Positions 51,610 through 63,492 of a stretch of DNA of 64,000 nt are shown piece after piece; positions within the stretch are counted from its first letter, which is position 1; every line of letters starts with the position of its first letter. This DNA is from Zygnema circumcarinatum (taxonomy: Eukaryota > Streptophyta > Zygnematophyceae > Zygnematales > Zygnemataceae). The position numbers were made by a program, and so were the translations under genes. The stretch covers positions 1,661,207 to 1,725,206 of the forward strand of contig CM074814.1 of NCBI GenBank assembly GCA_037447605.1, in the 5' to 3' direction. The notes beneath the pieces are model-generated. The model did not search any database. It saw only the letters and a list, made by a program, of their open reading frames with translations, and was not told the DNA's origin.

Positions 51610-54227
51610 ATGGTTGATGCTCGCAAGGCGCTGCAGTGGTTGTCGCCGCTCCTTCGTAATACTGTCGTGCAGCCGCTTGGTTTCAGAACATACGCTGTAA
51701 ACGTCGGGCGTACAGGGAGGAATTCTGTGCATTCTGCTGCTTATGATTGCTCTCTGAAGCGCAGAAGCAGAAGGATTGGCTATATATTTTTTCCAATGGA
51801 TTCGGAAGGTGTGGCCTTGAAGCATGAAGCCTGCGTTGACGGGGGGCCGAAAGTGGAAGTTCTTGGAGTGAAGCAAGAGCAGTTGGGAAAGTCCTCTACT
51901 GAGCTGAAGCACGGCCACGAAGCACCAGGAGGTGGCGCTGTTGGCAAGATGGTCGATAATGGCGCCGCGGGTGGAAGCAGAACGGACTCTGGCGATTTAG
52001 AAAAGGCAGCGAATGCACTGCTCTTGGTGGCGAGAACTGCAGACGAACTTGCATTGGCTGAAAATCTATCTCTCGCAGGAACACAGCTGCGAGAAGGTTT
52101 TCGACTCATTTGTTGTGTGAATGGAGAAGGCAGCACGGAGCTGGAGCTGAACCGTTGCGAATTTCAGGGCTCTGAATTTTTTCAGCAGTTAAAAACAAGC
52201 ACGCTGGGAGGAGTGTTAGTGCTTTCTCCCCGCCTGCAATCAACGCAGACACTGCTGTCCCAGTAAGTTGCCTTCTTTGCGCACATTGAGTAGCAATTCA
52301 ATTAACAGTCTCATAAACTACTCTGACGAGGGGCGAGCCGAAGTAGGGAAGAGTCATCTAGATAGCTTGGTACTTATACGGCTGTCTGATGCCTTGCCAT
52401 CCTCACTGGAGCTGGGAGGGCTCAGAAATTTTAAAGCATTTCCTGTTGGGACGGTGTGCGTTGCAGACGTACAGTACAAGGGTCGTGGTGAGTGCAGTTC
52501 CAAGTGTGCTAACTTTTAGAGTTGCTTTTTTTTTTTTTTTTAAATGAACTTCTGTTCCTTTGTTTGTAGGCTCAAAATTGTCAATAAGCTGTGGAACCCA
52601 AATTGTTTTTTCAACAGTTCCCGTTAGTGCTGTATTCGGCGACTCAGTTGGCTCCATAGTGTATGCTCCAGGGCGTGGCGGGAACACATGGGAAAGCCCT
52701 AAGGGCTGCCTTATGTTCTCAATGACTTTACAAGAAAGTAATGGCCGTACTCTGCCCTTTCTTCAGTACGTGGTCTGCTTGGCAGTGGTTAAAGCTGTGG
52801 AAGAGGTCGCCCGTGAGAGACCTATGGTGAGCTAATCCCGCTCCTTTGCTCATAAACATTTGAAATCACTCGCGGTCAAAACTTCAACAGCATGTCTACT
52901 TTGAAGTGCAAAATTGCACTACCATGCAATGCTCATTGCATCACTAGCCTTACTAGAAGCATTCCTCCATTGGGTTTCCAGGTGAAGCCAATGGATGTAC
53001 GTATTAAATGGCCCAATGACCTCTATGCCGGAGGAGTGAAGATTGGAGGAATCTTATGCACTTCCACTTACACAGCATCGGAGAAGTTGTTCAATGTTGT
53101 TGTTGGTAAGCAGCAGGCTCAAAGATCTTATCAAGTTTGTGTAACCTGTGCCGTTATGTGATCAAAGTGGATACAGGTTCACACACTAAAGGTTGCTAAA
53201 GGACATCTGAACAACTTAAGGTTGTATCTGGTGGCCTTCATTTTCAGGATGCGGCTTCAATGTGTCAAATGAGCAGCCTACTACATGCCTCAACGCGTTG
53301 CTCGCAGCCAATCAGAGCCCAGGCTCACATGCGAGACCGGTCTCACGCGAAGAGCTTTTATCCGAAATTGTGAATCAGCTGGAGGTGCTCCATGACCAGT
53401 TTGTCACGAATGGTAAGAATGAGTGGCACAGCTCTTCAACTTCTCGCTGGCAGTTTCTCGCTTTGGAGCAGTGCCTTTCCTGTAAACTTGTTCCTTGCTG
53501 AGAGGCCATTGGCGCTGAACAGGGTTTGACGATTTGCGTGAGGCGTACCTTCAGCGCTGGCTCCACACGTAAGACCAGCGAACTTTGGCGGAGAAAGAGT
53601 GGCATACTAATAAGTGTCGTATGGTGAAGAACAGATGCTGTGTACAACAGGTAGCAGCAGGCTGGTATCTTTTGCAATCCTTAAGCTCAATTTCATAGGT
53701 TTCCGCAATTGACTTTTGAGTTCTATCCTTCATCGCTCAGAAACTTGAATCCCATGGTTGATTGCTATTAAGAACAACAGCAAACTATGGCAGGTACATG
53801 TCGTTAACCAAATGTGTCGGAATCATGTGGGCCAGAGGGCAACGTGTGGAGTTGGAGGAAGCCAATGGGGAAAGGATTTGGTTGACTGTGGAGGTGAGCT
53901 TAAAGACAATCAGGATTTTCCCATGGCTTTGGCCCATTTGTGTGTTAATCTCTTGAGGAGGTCCTGAAGATCAGGTTGTGGTGTGCAGGGACTAACTTCC
54001 GATGGATATCTGTTGGCTGTTGATGGTCAAGGAGAGAAGTTTGAGCTCCATCCTGATGGCAACAGGTCTGCAGCTGCCCATATCTTTTCCCTCCTGTCAT
54101 TATCCGACTCTGCTACCTTGGAGTAGGAGGGGCTTCATAACTGACACTGTTTGCCTCTGATTGGTATATGCGCAGCTTGGACTTCTTCAAAGGTTTGGTG
54201 AGAAAGAAGCTGACAGCAGCTGAATGA
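51610..54227 (+). CDS. HCS1: Biotin-protein ligase (holocarboxylase synthetase)
   Basis: Attaches biotin to carboxylases such as acetyl-CoA carboxylase. Exons 51610-52262, 52309-52487, 52672-52826, 52982-53105, 53248-53412, 53523-53568, 53836-53893, 53989-54065, 54176-54227; all phases agree, 502 aa. The biotin/ATP loop is GRGRGGNTWESPKGCLMFS; then QYVVCLAVVKAVEEV, the lysine-bearing RIKWPNDLYAGGVKIGGIL, GCGFNVSNEQPTTCLN, and the C-terminal domain GQRVELEEANG, GYLLAVDGQGEKFELHPDGN, LDFFKGLVRKKL. The N-terminus MVDARKALQWLSPLLRNT looks like an organelle-targeting peptide, and a second in-frame ATG (51796) opens MDSEGVALKHEACVDGG, which would give a cytosolic form. Dual targeting is known for the plant enzyme; here it is inferred. 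Confidence 0.97.
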
Positions 54228-54964
54228 GGCTTCATGTTGATGGTGGACCGAAGCATCTCCGCGAGCGGTCGTTTGTATGTTTAGTAGCCGTGTGCAGTGC
54301 AGACCAGATGTGTGTTCTGCTAATTGTAAAGGAGGATTTGGAGCTATTTTAGGGAAACAGCGAGAAGCTCCTGCGGCTCCCACTGCTGATAATAGAGCTT
54401 GAAACGGTTCTAGTTATAACAAGTGTAGCTTAAATCGGAGAACACTTTTGGCCTTGGGAGGCGTCTGATCTGCCCACTACTGTTGGCTGCAGTGATTTTG
54501 TTCAGTTGAAGCGTCAATTTCAGGCAAAGTTGTATTTCAGAAGTAAACTCCTATAAACTAATCTATGGAGGGTTGCGGGAGGGATTAGGATTCGCTAGAA
54601 GAGAGGAACCTGTGGAAGGAATTATATGTGTGCGAGAACATTAAACTAGTTATGATTATTCCGTTAAGAATTTCACATTCCAATAGTAAGCCTTGTAACA
54701 TTTATAGAACAGTACCATGGGATATGTCTCCTACTCCAACCTCGAACGTTACAGTGTCAATTAAAGGAGACACGGTAAACCCAATCAACAGTTTTTGACA
54801 ATTTTGAAGAAAAACACAATTTCTATGTACAAATCTCGCCAGTAATTTATGAATTTCCGTAACTCTCACCTCTTACAGTTATTGGAGAAACACCGGTCTT
54901 TTAGGCTATAACCAATACTCCAGAACCAACAGGATGAATGATTTCATTCAGCGGAAGTTTCTTA
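54228..54964. other. Convergent intergenic region
   Basis: 3' ends of biotin ligase (+) and the membrane/coiled-coil unknown (-). No gene, repeat or RNA recognised. Confidence 0.5.
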
Positions 54965-57126
54965 CTATACACCTCTGCTTCCGACCTGCAGCTGCGCCTG
55001 AAGCTCCCCAGCCAATCGCAACTGTGCGTCCAGAGCTATCTCTAGCTTAGCACTTCGTGCACTCCACTCCTCCAACATCAGCCGCAGTCTCGCATTCTCA
55101 TCAACATACTGCACATGAGAATGCACATCAAAAAATAGGGACGGTGAGAAGTGATCCTTTCTTAGGTGTAGATTTTTTTGCAGATTGCTCTCGTTCTTGA
55201 AGCAACATGGCGTCCACACCTACCTGCTGATTCCCATTCCGCAGCCGCGCACATTCATCCTGCTGCTCTGCCAGCATGCCGTGAGCTCTAAGGAGCTCGG
55301 CCTGCAGCTGCTCACGCTCCGCCGCCATGGCCTGCTGCTCCTGCTCACGGACAGCAAGGAGCTGGGAAGCCTCCACCTGCCGCATAGCGTCCTCTCCCGC
55401 AAAATGCGTTTGCTGGCTTAGACGTTCCTGCAGCCGTAGAATCTGCAAAACGTTGCACAACATTTCTTTAAATTCCGTATCACTGAAAGGATAAGGAAAG
55501 GAAGGCCTCGGGTCGGAAACAAGAACAAAGGAGGCGTCACCCTACAATCCTAGGTCATGAGTGATCAGTGAAGTAGCTACAATGGGAGAAAACCAAAGGA
55601 GAATACACTAAATCCAAAGCCGTTCCACGATGACAAAAACAGTAGAAGACTAAAGCGGACTTATTGATGCCATCAAGTTCAAACGTTGAGATAAGTTGAT
55701 CACAAGGCCACACGTGAAACTGAAGCATGACCATAAATTTACCCATACCCATGAGCATGACACTGTTACAAAATAAAAAAAAAGGGAAGACAGGGGAACA
55801 GGACTTTCATGCCAACTTCCTTGGAAACTTAGAATAAAAAACGTCAGATTCCTTATAAGCTTTGGAAGATTCCAAAACTAGCTGACTAAAAAGCGCTAGA
55901 AAAGCACGTTCCAACAATGGAAAATGCATGAACACCTCGTGCTCAAATTATAAGGAATCAAGTACCAGTAACGTCCAACCTCCCGGGCATAAGCTCGATA
56001 AAGAGCGAATACAGATTAACATTAAAGTATCGTTTGAGGCAAAACTAATACGTATACGCCATGACTTGCACGCAATGGCTGTGTCGGAATGAACAATCAG
56101 CAGGGTTACCAAATTCGTCTACATTCAAAAGTTGGCAGTCCAACACCACAGGCATGAGAATACGCAGTAATTCTACTCGCAGTAAACAATGCCAATCAGC
56201 TCAATACCATTAACTTTAGCAACATGTGAAAAAACATGTCCCCATTCCTCTTGTCATCGCAACGTAAGCACAGTGTGAGAGAGTGGAAAGATAATAATAA
56301 ATAATTCCACTCTCCGAGAGTACTCAGAGAGTGGAATTATTCAATAAATAAGTAAAATGTAGACTGTGTCGACTATTGGATCTCAGGCAGGGCAGGACTG
56401 AGAGCGCCCGCGGGAAGGTTAGCAAAGGCGATCTACCTCGTGATTGAGGCGCTGCATGTTTTCCTGCTGGAATTGGAGAAGCGCCGCCTGCCGCTCGACC
56501 AGCCCCTCCTCTTCGCGGTAAGAGATCTCCTCCGACCTCAGAGAGCTAACTGACGAAAGCTCCTCATACGCATCCGGCAGCTCGTGCTCCGCGCGCAACA
56601 CGACAATGCACCAAAAGTAGAACGATACTACACCCGCTAAAAATGCTATCTCAAACCCTAAAATCAAGTGCAATACAAGCCGCGCTATGTGGCCTTCTAA
56701 CGTTATTGACGCTAAGAGCGTTGCAGAGACTGCATACGATGCGACTGTCAAGGGAATAGGAAGCAAGCCTCCCATTCTCTTGCAAAACCTCAGAAATCCC
56801 CTCTGAAGCTGCTGCCGATGAAAGAGAGTGAGGTACTCCTGCAGCCAGCTGGCGCCCATCACGAGGACCACACTCTCCACTGCCAGCGTCCGAAGCTCCT
56901 GCGCCCGCACCTCTGCAGAAAGCAGTTGCGTCCAGAACGCCGCAATGGATGCAGCGCAAGCTCCTAGAAGCACAAGGAAGGCCACGAGGCCCGTGTCAGG
57001 GTGCCACCGCTTGCGCTTCTCTGAAGACGCGGGAGGCGGGCCCCCTCCCCCCGCCATGAAGAGCGCGCAGAGGTCGACAGCCGAGCCATGGCCGGGCAGC
57101 GCGCCCTCCGGCAGCGCCCCCCGCAT
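54965..57126 (-). CDS. Unknown membrane protein: three transmembrane helices plus coiled coil (350 aa)
   Basis: Family not recognised. Exons 57126-56437, 55442-55224, 55108-54965 join in phase 0 throughout. After a Gly/Pro-rich N-terminus and the basic EKRKRWHPD, hydrophobic segments are LVAFLVLLGACAASIAAFW (~48-66), LPIPLTVASYAVSATLLASI (~121-140) and LVLHLILGFEIAFLAGVVSF with FWCIVVL (~149-178). From about residue 185 the chain is acidic then helical, with long coiled-coil stretches (QAALLQFQQENMQRLNHE, AAEREQLQAELLRAHGMLAE, NARLRLMLEEWSARSAKLEI). Topology suggests a membrane-anchored tether, which is inference only. The start is the first Met of the open frame; a downstream Met before GGGGPPPASS is possible. 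Confidence 0.72.
56299..56341. repeat. Short near-perfect hairpin in intron
   Basis: AATAATTCCACTCTC, then GAGAGTACTC, then AGAGAGTGGAATTATT form a stem of about 16 base pairs with a self-complementary loop, in intron 1 of the membrane/coiled-coil gene. Could be a tiny MITE remnant. Confidence 0.75.
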
Positions 57127-58926
57127 GGCTCCCCCCTATGGCGCAGCCATGGCTGCCGCTCCCACGAGGGGGGGGGGCTGCCGATATGTCTCAAGGACCT
57201 AGGGGGCCTAGCTCCTAGGGGCCTAGGGGCCTCGTGGTTAGTGATCCGTTTGTATCAAACGCGTGTATAATACCTGTACCACATTTTAAAAATACAGTGT
57301 ACTTTATATGTATTTAACGTCTTTTCTTTTCTTCGTTTTATTGTTAGTTAGATAGAGCTTGATTATTATAATAATTGAAGCTTCAAGCCGTAAGGCAGCT
57401 CTAGGATACCTTATGCTAGTCTCAAAATAGTTGTATTGAAAAATAGGTCTACAAGAGCAGTTTCAAGGGGGACGGTGATGATGGGACATGTGGTAGTGCT
57501 GCTACAGTGGCGCATCATGAGAAGGATAAGAGAAGAAAACCAGCAACAAAATTATGATCCTCCAGCAAGAAAAGTAGAATTAGCAGAAGGTGCAAAGGGT
57601 CTAGGGATTCACGTCACTTGCTAAACACTCAACACGTGTAAGTCGACCCGTACAATTTCGTACACTGTACAGTACAGTACAGTACAGTACAGTACAGTAC
57701 AGTACAGTACAGGGGGTCCTCGTCATATTTTCCACCTTGAACAGTGCGACACCAATAAATTCGCCCCGATTTTGCCGAAACCACCTTTTTGTACGGTAAC
57801 TTTATGTAAGCCGTACTATTCGTACTATCCGTATTATTCGTACTATTCGTACTATTCGTACTAGCTGTACTAGCCGTTACGGGCTAACGCAAAACTTCAC
57901 CTAATCTCCCCGCAAGTGCCGCCGTAAGAGGCGCTCGCTCTTCTCCCCTTCTTACTGGCTTCGATACGATACGATACGTCCAGATACGGTACTCTTCGTA
58001 CTGGCCGTACTGGCCGTACCAATCGATACCGCACGATACGGTACGATATGACAGCAAAGCATACGATACGATACATACGGACATACATGAACTCTAACAT
58101 AATTCCGCTCGCCTATTGGCAACACGGACCTTCTATTTGCCAAAAACAGTATTTTCGCCCGGTATTTGCCGAAGGTGTATAGTACGGAACAATACTCGTG
58201 GCCGACGGGACCTAGGGGCCTAAGGGGGCTAGGGGCCTTCGGGCCCTTCACGAACACCACTCGACCATCACTCGTCCAATGGCAATTCACCACGTGGTCA
58301 AAATTGCACGTGGCGGGCTATCATTGGCCGAATGACTAAGCAAAAGTGGGGAAACGCCCTCCCCAGTTGCCACCCGCTCGCACTTGAGATCTAACGCGTT
58401 CCATGCAAGGGAGCTGGAGCTGCGCGTGAATTCAAACAGGAACAGTGACAGTGACATACAGCGGTACAAGGAACGTGAAGAGGGCGGGGAGGCGGCCTTG
58501 GCGTCGGTCGTCCGCGAACGGCCTCTCCCTCCCTCCCTCCCTCCCTCCGCTCGTGGCTCACGTCATGGCTGCCGCGGAGGCCTCCACGCCATAGCCGGAA
58601 GCTGCGAGCTGCTGCTTCCTCCGCAGGGAGGGGGAGAGGGACGAGGGAGGTGGCATATAAGGACCAATGCTATGATATCAGAGCAGTGCGCGCGTGCCTG
58701 CAAGGGGAGTGAGCGAGGAGGGAGGGGTGGGCTGGCGGGAGGGAGTTGGTGAGGCGGGAGCAACGCTTGATTTTTAGGGTTAGGGTATTTTTGGACGAGG
58801 CATTGGAAGTGGAGGATGCTGCCGCTAAGGAGACACCGGAGGGAGGAGGACTTTTCGCCTGAAGCAGAGGAGGCCAGGCTGTTATAGCTGCTGCCAATGT
58901 GGCGCTGCTGACAGCGGAACGAAGGT
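57127..58926. promoter_or_regulatory. Divergent promoter region with GTAC island and CCTAGG borders
   Basis: Between the membrane unknown (-) and ATG13 (+). CCTAGGGGGCCTAGC-type strings at 57198-57232 and again at 58207-58240 bracket about 1 kb. Within it, 57665-57712 is a CAGTA/GTACA pentamer array, and 57800-58080 is full of CGTACTATTCGTACT and GATACGATACG strings. 58280-58330 has CCACGTGG/CACGTGGC G-box sites. A telo-box TTTTAGGGTTAGGG sits at 58772-58785. The 62-codon frame at 57436-57624 is unsupported. Confidence 0.55.
57665..57712 (+). repeat. GTACA pentanucleotide microsatellite
   Basis: About nine CAGTA units in perfect tandem, inside the larger GTAC-rich island. Confidence 0.9.
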
Positions 58927-61900
58927 ATGGCAAGCACATCCGAGAAGGCACGCACAGACCAAGTCGTGGCGGAATTTTTCGGGAAGAGTCTTCAGATAAT
59001 TCTGGATGCACGATTGCCCTTCATCTCTTCAGAAGGCAGGCGGGAGGCTCATGGCGCCGCGTCTTCCTCTTCTTCTTCCTCACCATCCTCCGCGCTGCGA
59101 GGAGCTAACAGATGGTTCAACTTGGAGCTGGAGGCGGGCCGAGCAGACTTGCTAGCAGAGCATGTGGAACCATGGCGGCGCATTCCCTCAGAAGCCCTGG
59201 TTCTGGACATTTTCCTGCAGCAGCCTGCGGGGGTGGAGACTTCCATGGCCAGTCCTGCTTCTGGCGGAGCTGGAGCTCATGCTGGTGGGGGTTCAGGAGG
59301 TGGTAGAAACGCAGAGGAAGGAAGCAGCATAACACTACTGGAACGATGGGTGGTGCACTATGAACGTTTGAAACGGGCCATAGGGGAAACTGCAGGCAGA
59401 ATTGACAATCAGGGCGGAGGTACTGGAACAGCCTCTGGAGGTCAGGCAAGCAGCAGCGGGGGACCAGGGGGTAGCCAGACTTCCACAATTGAGGTTCCTG
59501 TAGTGTACAAGCATACTGTGATTATGCTACGATCACTGTACTGTCTAGCGCGAGCTCTTCCAGCTCACAGGTTATTTCGTCTAGCGAGGTCTTTATCAAA
59601 TCATAGGAATTTCAGCCTCACATACAGGTTACCTTCATGCGCCTCCCCTCTGAGTGAGGCAGATGCCGCTGCCATGTCCACATGGAGCCTCACCCCTGTT
59701 GCTACACCATGGGGCCGCATGTGCTTGTCTGTGGCATACCGCCAAACAACTGCAGTCACCGCTCTGGAGGTTTCCCCTTCCATCCTGCCCCGCATCATCA
59801 GCGATTATGTTGGCAGCCCTACGACTGACCCTCTCCGGCGTTTTCCTGCCGCTCAGGTGGGCCTCTCCATTCCGTCTAGTGGTCCAGCAGGTAGAGCAGT
59901 GCATATAGTACCCCTCGTGACGTCCGGACCGATAACCTCCCCCTCCTCCGCTCCCCTCGGCCGGCGAAGTAGTTGGGGCACTAGTCAGTCTGCCCATCCG
60001 CATAATCTCCATTCTCCAACTTCTCCTTCGGCTCATCCCTCCCGTTCTTCTTCCACGTCTCCCTCGTCTGTCCATCAACCTTATCCTGTATCCCAACCTA
60101 TCCCTATTCAGCACCACCCATCGTCAGCCTCTCGGTCACCTTCGCCGTCACCTCCTGCGCACTTTCAGGATCATCTTCACAGGACTGCAGTTCGCAGTTT
60201 TTCCAGGTCTACAAGTGCCCCTGTCAGCATCCCTAGGGCTGCTAGCCGAGGCTCGGGGGGTTTTACTACCAGCGGCAATCAAGCTTCTCGAACATCAGGA
60301 GTTCCCTTCCCTCCCCATCCCCCCTTATTGGCTCGTAATCTTACTGTACCTGCGCAAGCGCAGGGAAACTCTCCGACTCTTGCGGAGCCTTTCTCTTTGG
60401 AGGCTACAAGAGGTGGACACAGGGTGTCAGTGGCCAACATGACAAAGGCCCAAAGCTTGAAAGATGGAAGTATAGTGGTCAGGGGTGGGATCATTAGCAG
60501 CAGTCCTCCACTGCCATTTGCAAGCACTCCGACTAATGCTCGTCAGCTTCTGCCTATGGCCCCGTATGAAGGGCAATTGGCGGCCATTTCTCGTGCCACG
60601 CCGCCCATCTCCGGGGGGGAGACGTCGGCTTTGGCTCTGTCACGGCTGCCTTCATTCTCACTTTCAGCTGACATTAAGCTGCCAGCTCCGCTATCGATTT
60701 CACCACTGGCTGATTCTGCGCTGCTGATGTCGCCCCCTCACCCTTTCCACAAAATGCATCAGGTGCATATTGGCCTCTTTTCATGTTGTTGCATCGGGGT
60801 TGAGCTAATGTCTCAGGCTTCAGAGTGAGTCCTGAGCATTTAGCACGTGTAGGCAGCCCTTACTGCTCCCGTTTCTTTTGTTTTGAAATTTATCGTCGGG
60901 TATGACTGAAGGGTAATAGCATTATGATTGTGAAACCTATTGTGCAGTACTTATGGTTCTACACCATGTTCTTCTGAATGTCCTTTTGCTCCTTGTTCAG
61001 CCGCATCTACTGCCCTATAGTGAAAAGAAGGATCAACATGGAAGAGCGTCCTCCAATGATTAGGCCACCTTAGCGGATTCCATTAGTGATAGTCTGTGGC
61101 AAAGTCTAAACTCTCCTACAACCTCACGAGGGATAGGTTTGAGCGTGCGCATGGATTAGTTCACATCTTGGATGGGTTGGTTTCCCACTGGCGAAAGTTT
61201 AGTTCAAAGAGATACGGCACATTTCTACCATAGCTGTGGGTCCTTTTGTCTGGTTAGACGCATTCAAACTTAAGGCTCAGATTTAATATATGCTAGTTGT
61301 TTATTTCCTCTATGTCCTTGCCTCAGCAGTGGTAGCAGACCGATTGATGAATAGATGTTATTTTTGCAATACAGGCGGTGGGCATTAGCGGACCTCCTTC
61401 TGGAGGTCGCCTTTCTGTGTACAGAGCTCCGCAGTTGGGCTATGGGGGAACCATGGCGAGCGATGGAGGGAGAGATGAAGATGATGACTTTGCATTGCCA
61501 TTTGCTGTCGACGATGAAGAGCTCATTCGACGTAGCAGGTAATTATAACCTTACTGGAACCCTGACCCTCATCAATAGTGATAGGCACTTGACGTAAGTC
61601 TATATTACTGTGTTGCTCATGTCTCTTTTCTCCACTCAATTGATGATAACCCATTCAGAATTTTCCTATCCCTAAAGGGCTGACTGTACTTACTTACACC
61701 TCTCTAACCCGTGAATGCAGAGGTGATGGTGGGACGGGGGCATGGTTGACTTCACCTGGAGGAGGGGGTGTGAATGGAGACTCCTCTGGCCAGTCTGCTC
61801 TGAGCAGCCGCCAATCACAGGATGCAGCTGTGGGAGCCCTTGTTCGAAGTCTGAGAGCTGCACCACCCCTTAGACAGGGAAGCTTGTCAGGGAGTTCTGC

Positions 61901-62183
61901 TGCACTATTGTCGTCTTCTCCGAGGTTTGGAGGGCATGGTTTAAAGGGAAACCAAGTGCTGCCTAGTAGTGGAGAACTGAAGGGTCGTTCTACTGTGAGT
62001 AGGAGTGATGGTGGTGGCGTAGGAGAGGCAGAGGGCAGTACAGTGTTGTCTCGTCGCACATCTGCAGAGGCTTTGAAGGAATTGAAGGCGTATAGTGAAA
62101 TGCGGCAGGTGCTGCTACGCCAAAGGGGAGAAGCAAGTGTCCATGCAGGTTCAACCAGGGGAGGTGGTGGGGTCGAAAGGTGA
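58927..62183 (+). CDS. ATG13: Autophagy protein ATG13 (plant type)
   Basis: Regulatory subunit of the ATG1 kinase complex that starts autophagosome formation in the cytosol. Exons 58927-60762, 61375-61538, 61721-62183; phases agree, 820 aa, longer than typical plant ATG13 because of low-complexity inserts. N-terminal HORMA region: DQVVAEFFGKSLQIILDARL, RWFNLELEAGRADLLAEHVE, LVLDIFLQQP, LLERWVVHYERLKRAIGE, YKHTVIMLRSLYCLARALPA, SLSNHRNFSLTYRLPS, with Ser/Gly-rich insertions between. A long Ser/Pro-rich disordered middle follows, then DDDFALPFAVDDEELI and ALKELKAYSEMRQVLLRQRG near the C-terminus, as in plant homologues. The terminal GAAAGGTGA could be read as a splice donor rather than stop, so a further short exon before 62660 is possible. 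Confidence 0.93.
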
Positions 62184-63259
62184 AGACAGTGGCGCTCCAT
62201 TGTATATATTTGCGCAGCACACTTTTCAGGCGGAGGCCATTATCCCCACCAGGCGGAATGTGTTTAGCTTCCTGTCCAAGGACGCTTGTTTTTGGTGAGG
62301 GGCCCATACATGGGAGCACAATCAGGTGCTCCTTATGCCGAGAGTCCCTATTGGAGTATACTGCCTGGACGAACAACTCCACCGTACATTGGTGGGTGGG
62401 CAGATGCAAGTCATCTCATTTCCTTAGTTTACCCACTCCCCAGTTCACCCCAACATTGGTTCATTGCTGCGACTCACACACTTCACTGACAGAGAGTGGT
62501 GAAGGCATGAGAGGTCTGCAGCCCCGTCTGCGCCGTCTATATATGATACCCGAAGTAAAGGGATGTGTGCCCTTTCAGGATCTGCCAGGCTTTGGCGGAA
62601 TGAGGAGGCGTTTTGGTGGAGGCAGGATTGAGGGTTGGAGCTTTGTTTGCTCCAAATAAGTACGCGAATAAAGTGTGTGGCTTTTGCTACTTTTCTTCTT
62701 CATGCGGTCGAGTGAATATGTGAGAGCAGTGTAGAGCTGGGCAGGAAAAGGAAGAAAGAAATGTTTATTGAACATTTTGTTTCTTCGCTCTTCACAAGCG
62801 AAGTTAAATGTACATATCTTTGTACCTTCATTGAAAGTTTTTTTGGAGCCGTGGGCTGCTTGCCTTCTCTCTAATTTGAGATTTTGCGTTTGAATATTCT
62901 AGTTCTGCTTACGATTTTGGTCTCGATAAACGGTTTAAGACTTTAGAAAAGTTTCTCACTCACACTTTTCGCAAAATTAGTAACAGCAAGATAAAAAATG
63001 CGTTCTTAAAAAGTACTTCAAACAAAATTTGGACTGACTTTCCCAACTTGTCCGAACCCACCTACTGCATCAAATACGCAACATTGCGGAGTGGTCAAAG
63101 GCAGCAATTCGGATCTTCATTATAATCTCTCAAGGCCCTTGCAAAAAGGACGAATTCAATGGACATTTGACACAAGGCTGTTCTGGAAGATAACGGGAAG
63201 GAAATGAAAGGTAAGGAAAGGAAGAAGGAAGGGAAGGCCCGCTCCCACCTCGCGATGTG
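62184..63259. other. Region 3' of ATG13
   Basis: Probable ATG13 3'UTR, then AT-richer spacer. An open frame at 62480-62659 (with QPRLRRLYMIPEVKG) is not clearly connected to any gene. 63195-63232 is AAGGAAAGG purine-rich. No RNA gene seen. Confidence 0.45.
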
Positions 63260-63418
63260 CCTCACATCGGTGATCTTCGCGGCTGCTTCTAGGGAGGGCT
63301 GTGTTGTTGTACCTAGGCGTAGGTTTCCGCTCTTAGCTTCTTTCTTTTGTCCTTAGGTCTTCTGCGACCAGTCCCTCGTGGTTCCACATCATGCTTTTAT
63401 CCATGTACATTTGATGGC
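63260..63418 (+). repeat. Third copy of the dispersed inverted-repeat family, truncated at the rps1 junction
   Basis: GGCTGCTTCTAGGGAGGGCT, CTTAGGTCTTCTGCGACCAG, CTCGTGGTTCCACATCATGC and CATGTACATTTGATGGC parallel 20803-20931 of the element at 20610-20952. The match stops at TTTGATGGC, just before the AT-rich mitochondrial-like sequence. Confidence 0.8.
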
Positions 63419-63492
63419 GAGTTCTTACAATTTTCAAGGTGTGTAATGTCTGCTTTTGTTAGCGCAAACAAAAAAACATAACCACAAAATTT

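Noticed and set aside
57436-57624. Possible short gene in the ATG13 upstream region
   Set aside because: 62 codons, no motif, no splice partner, lies within repeat-like promoter DNA.
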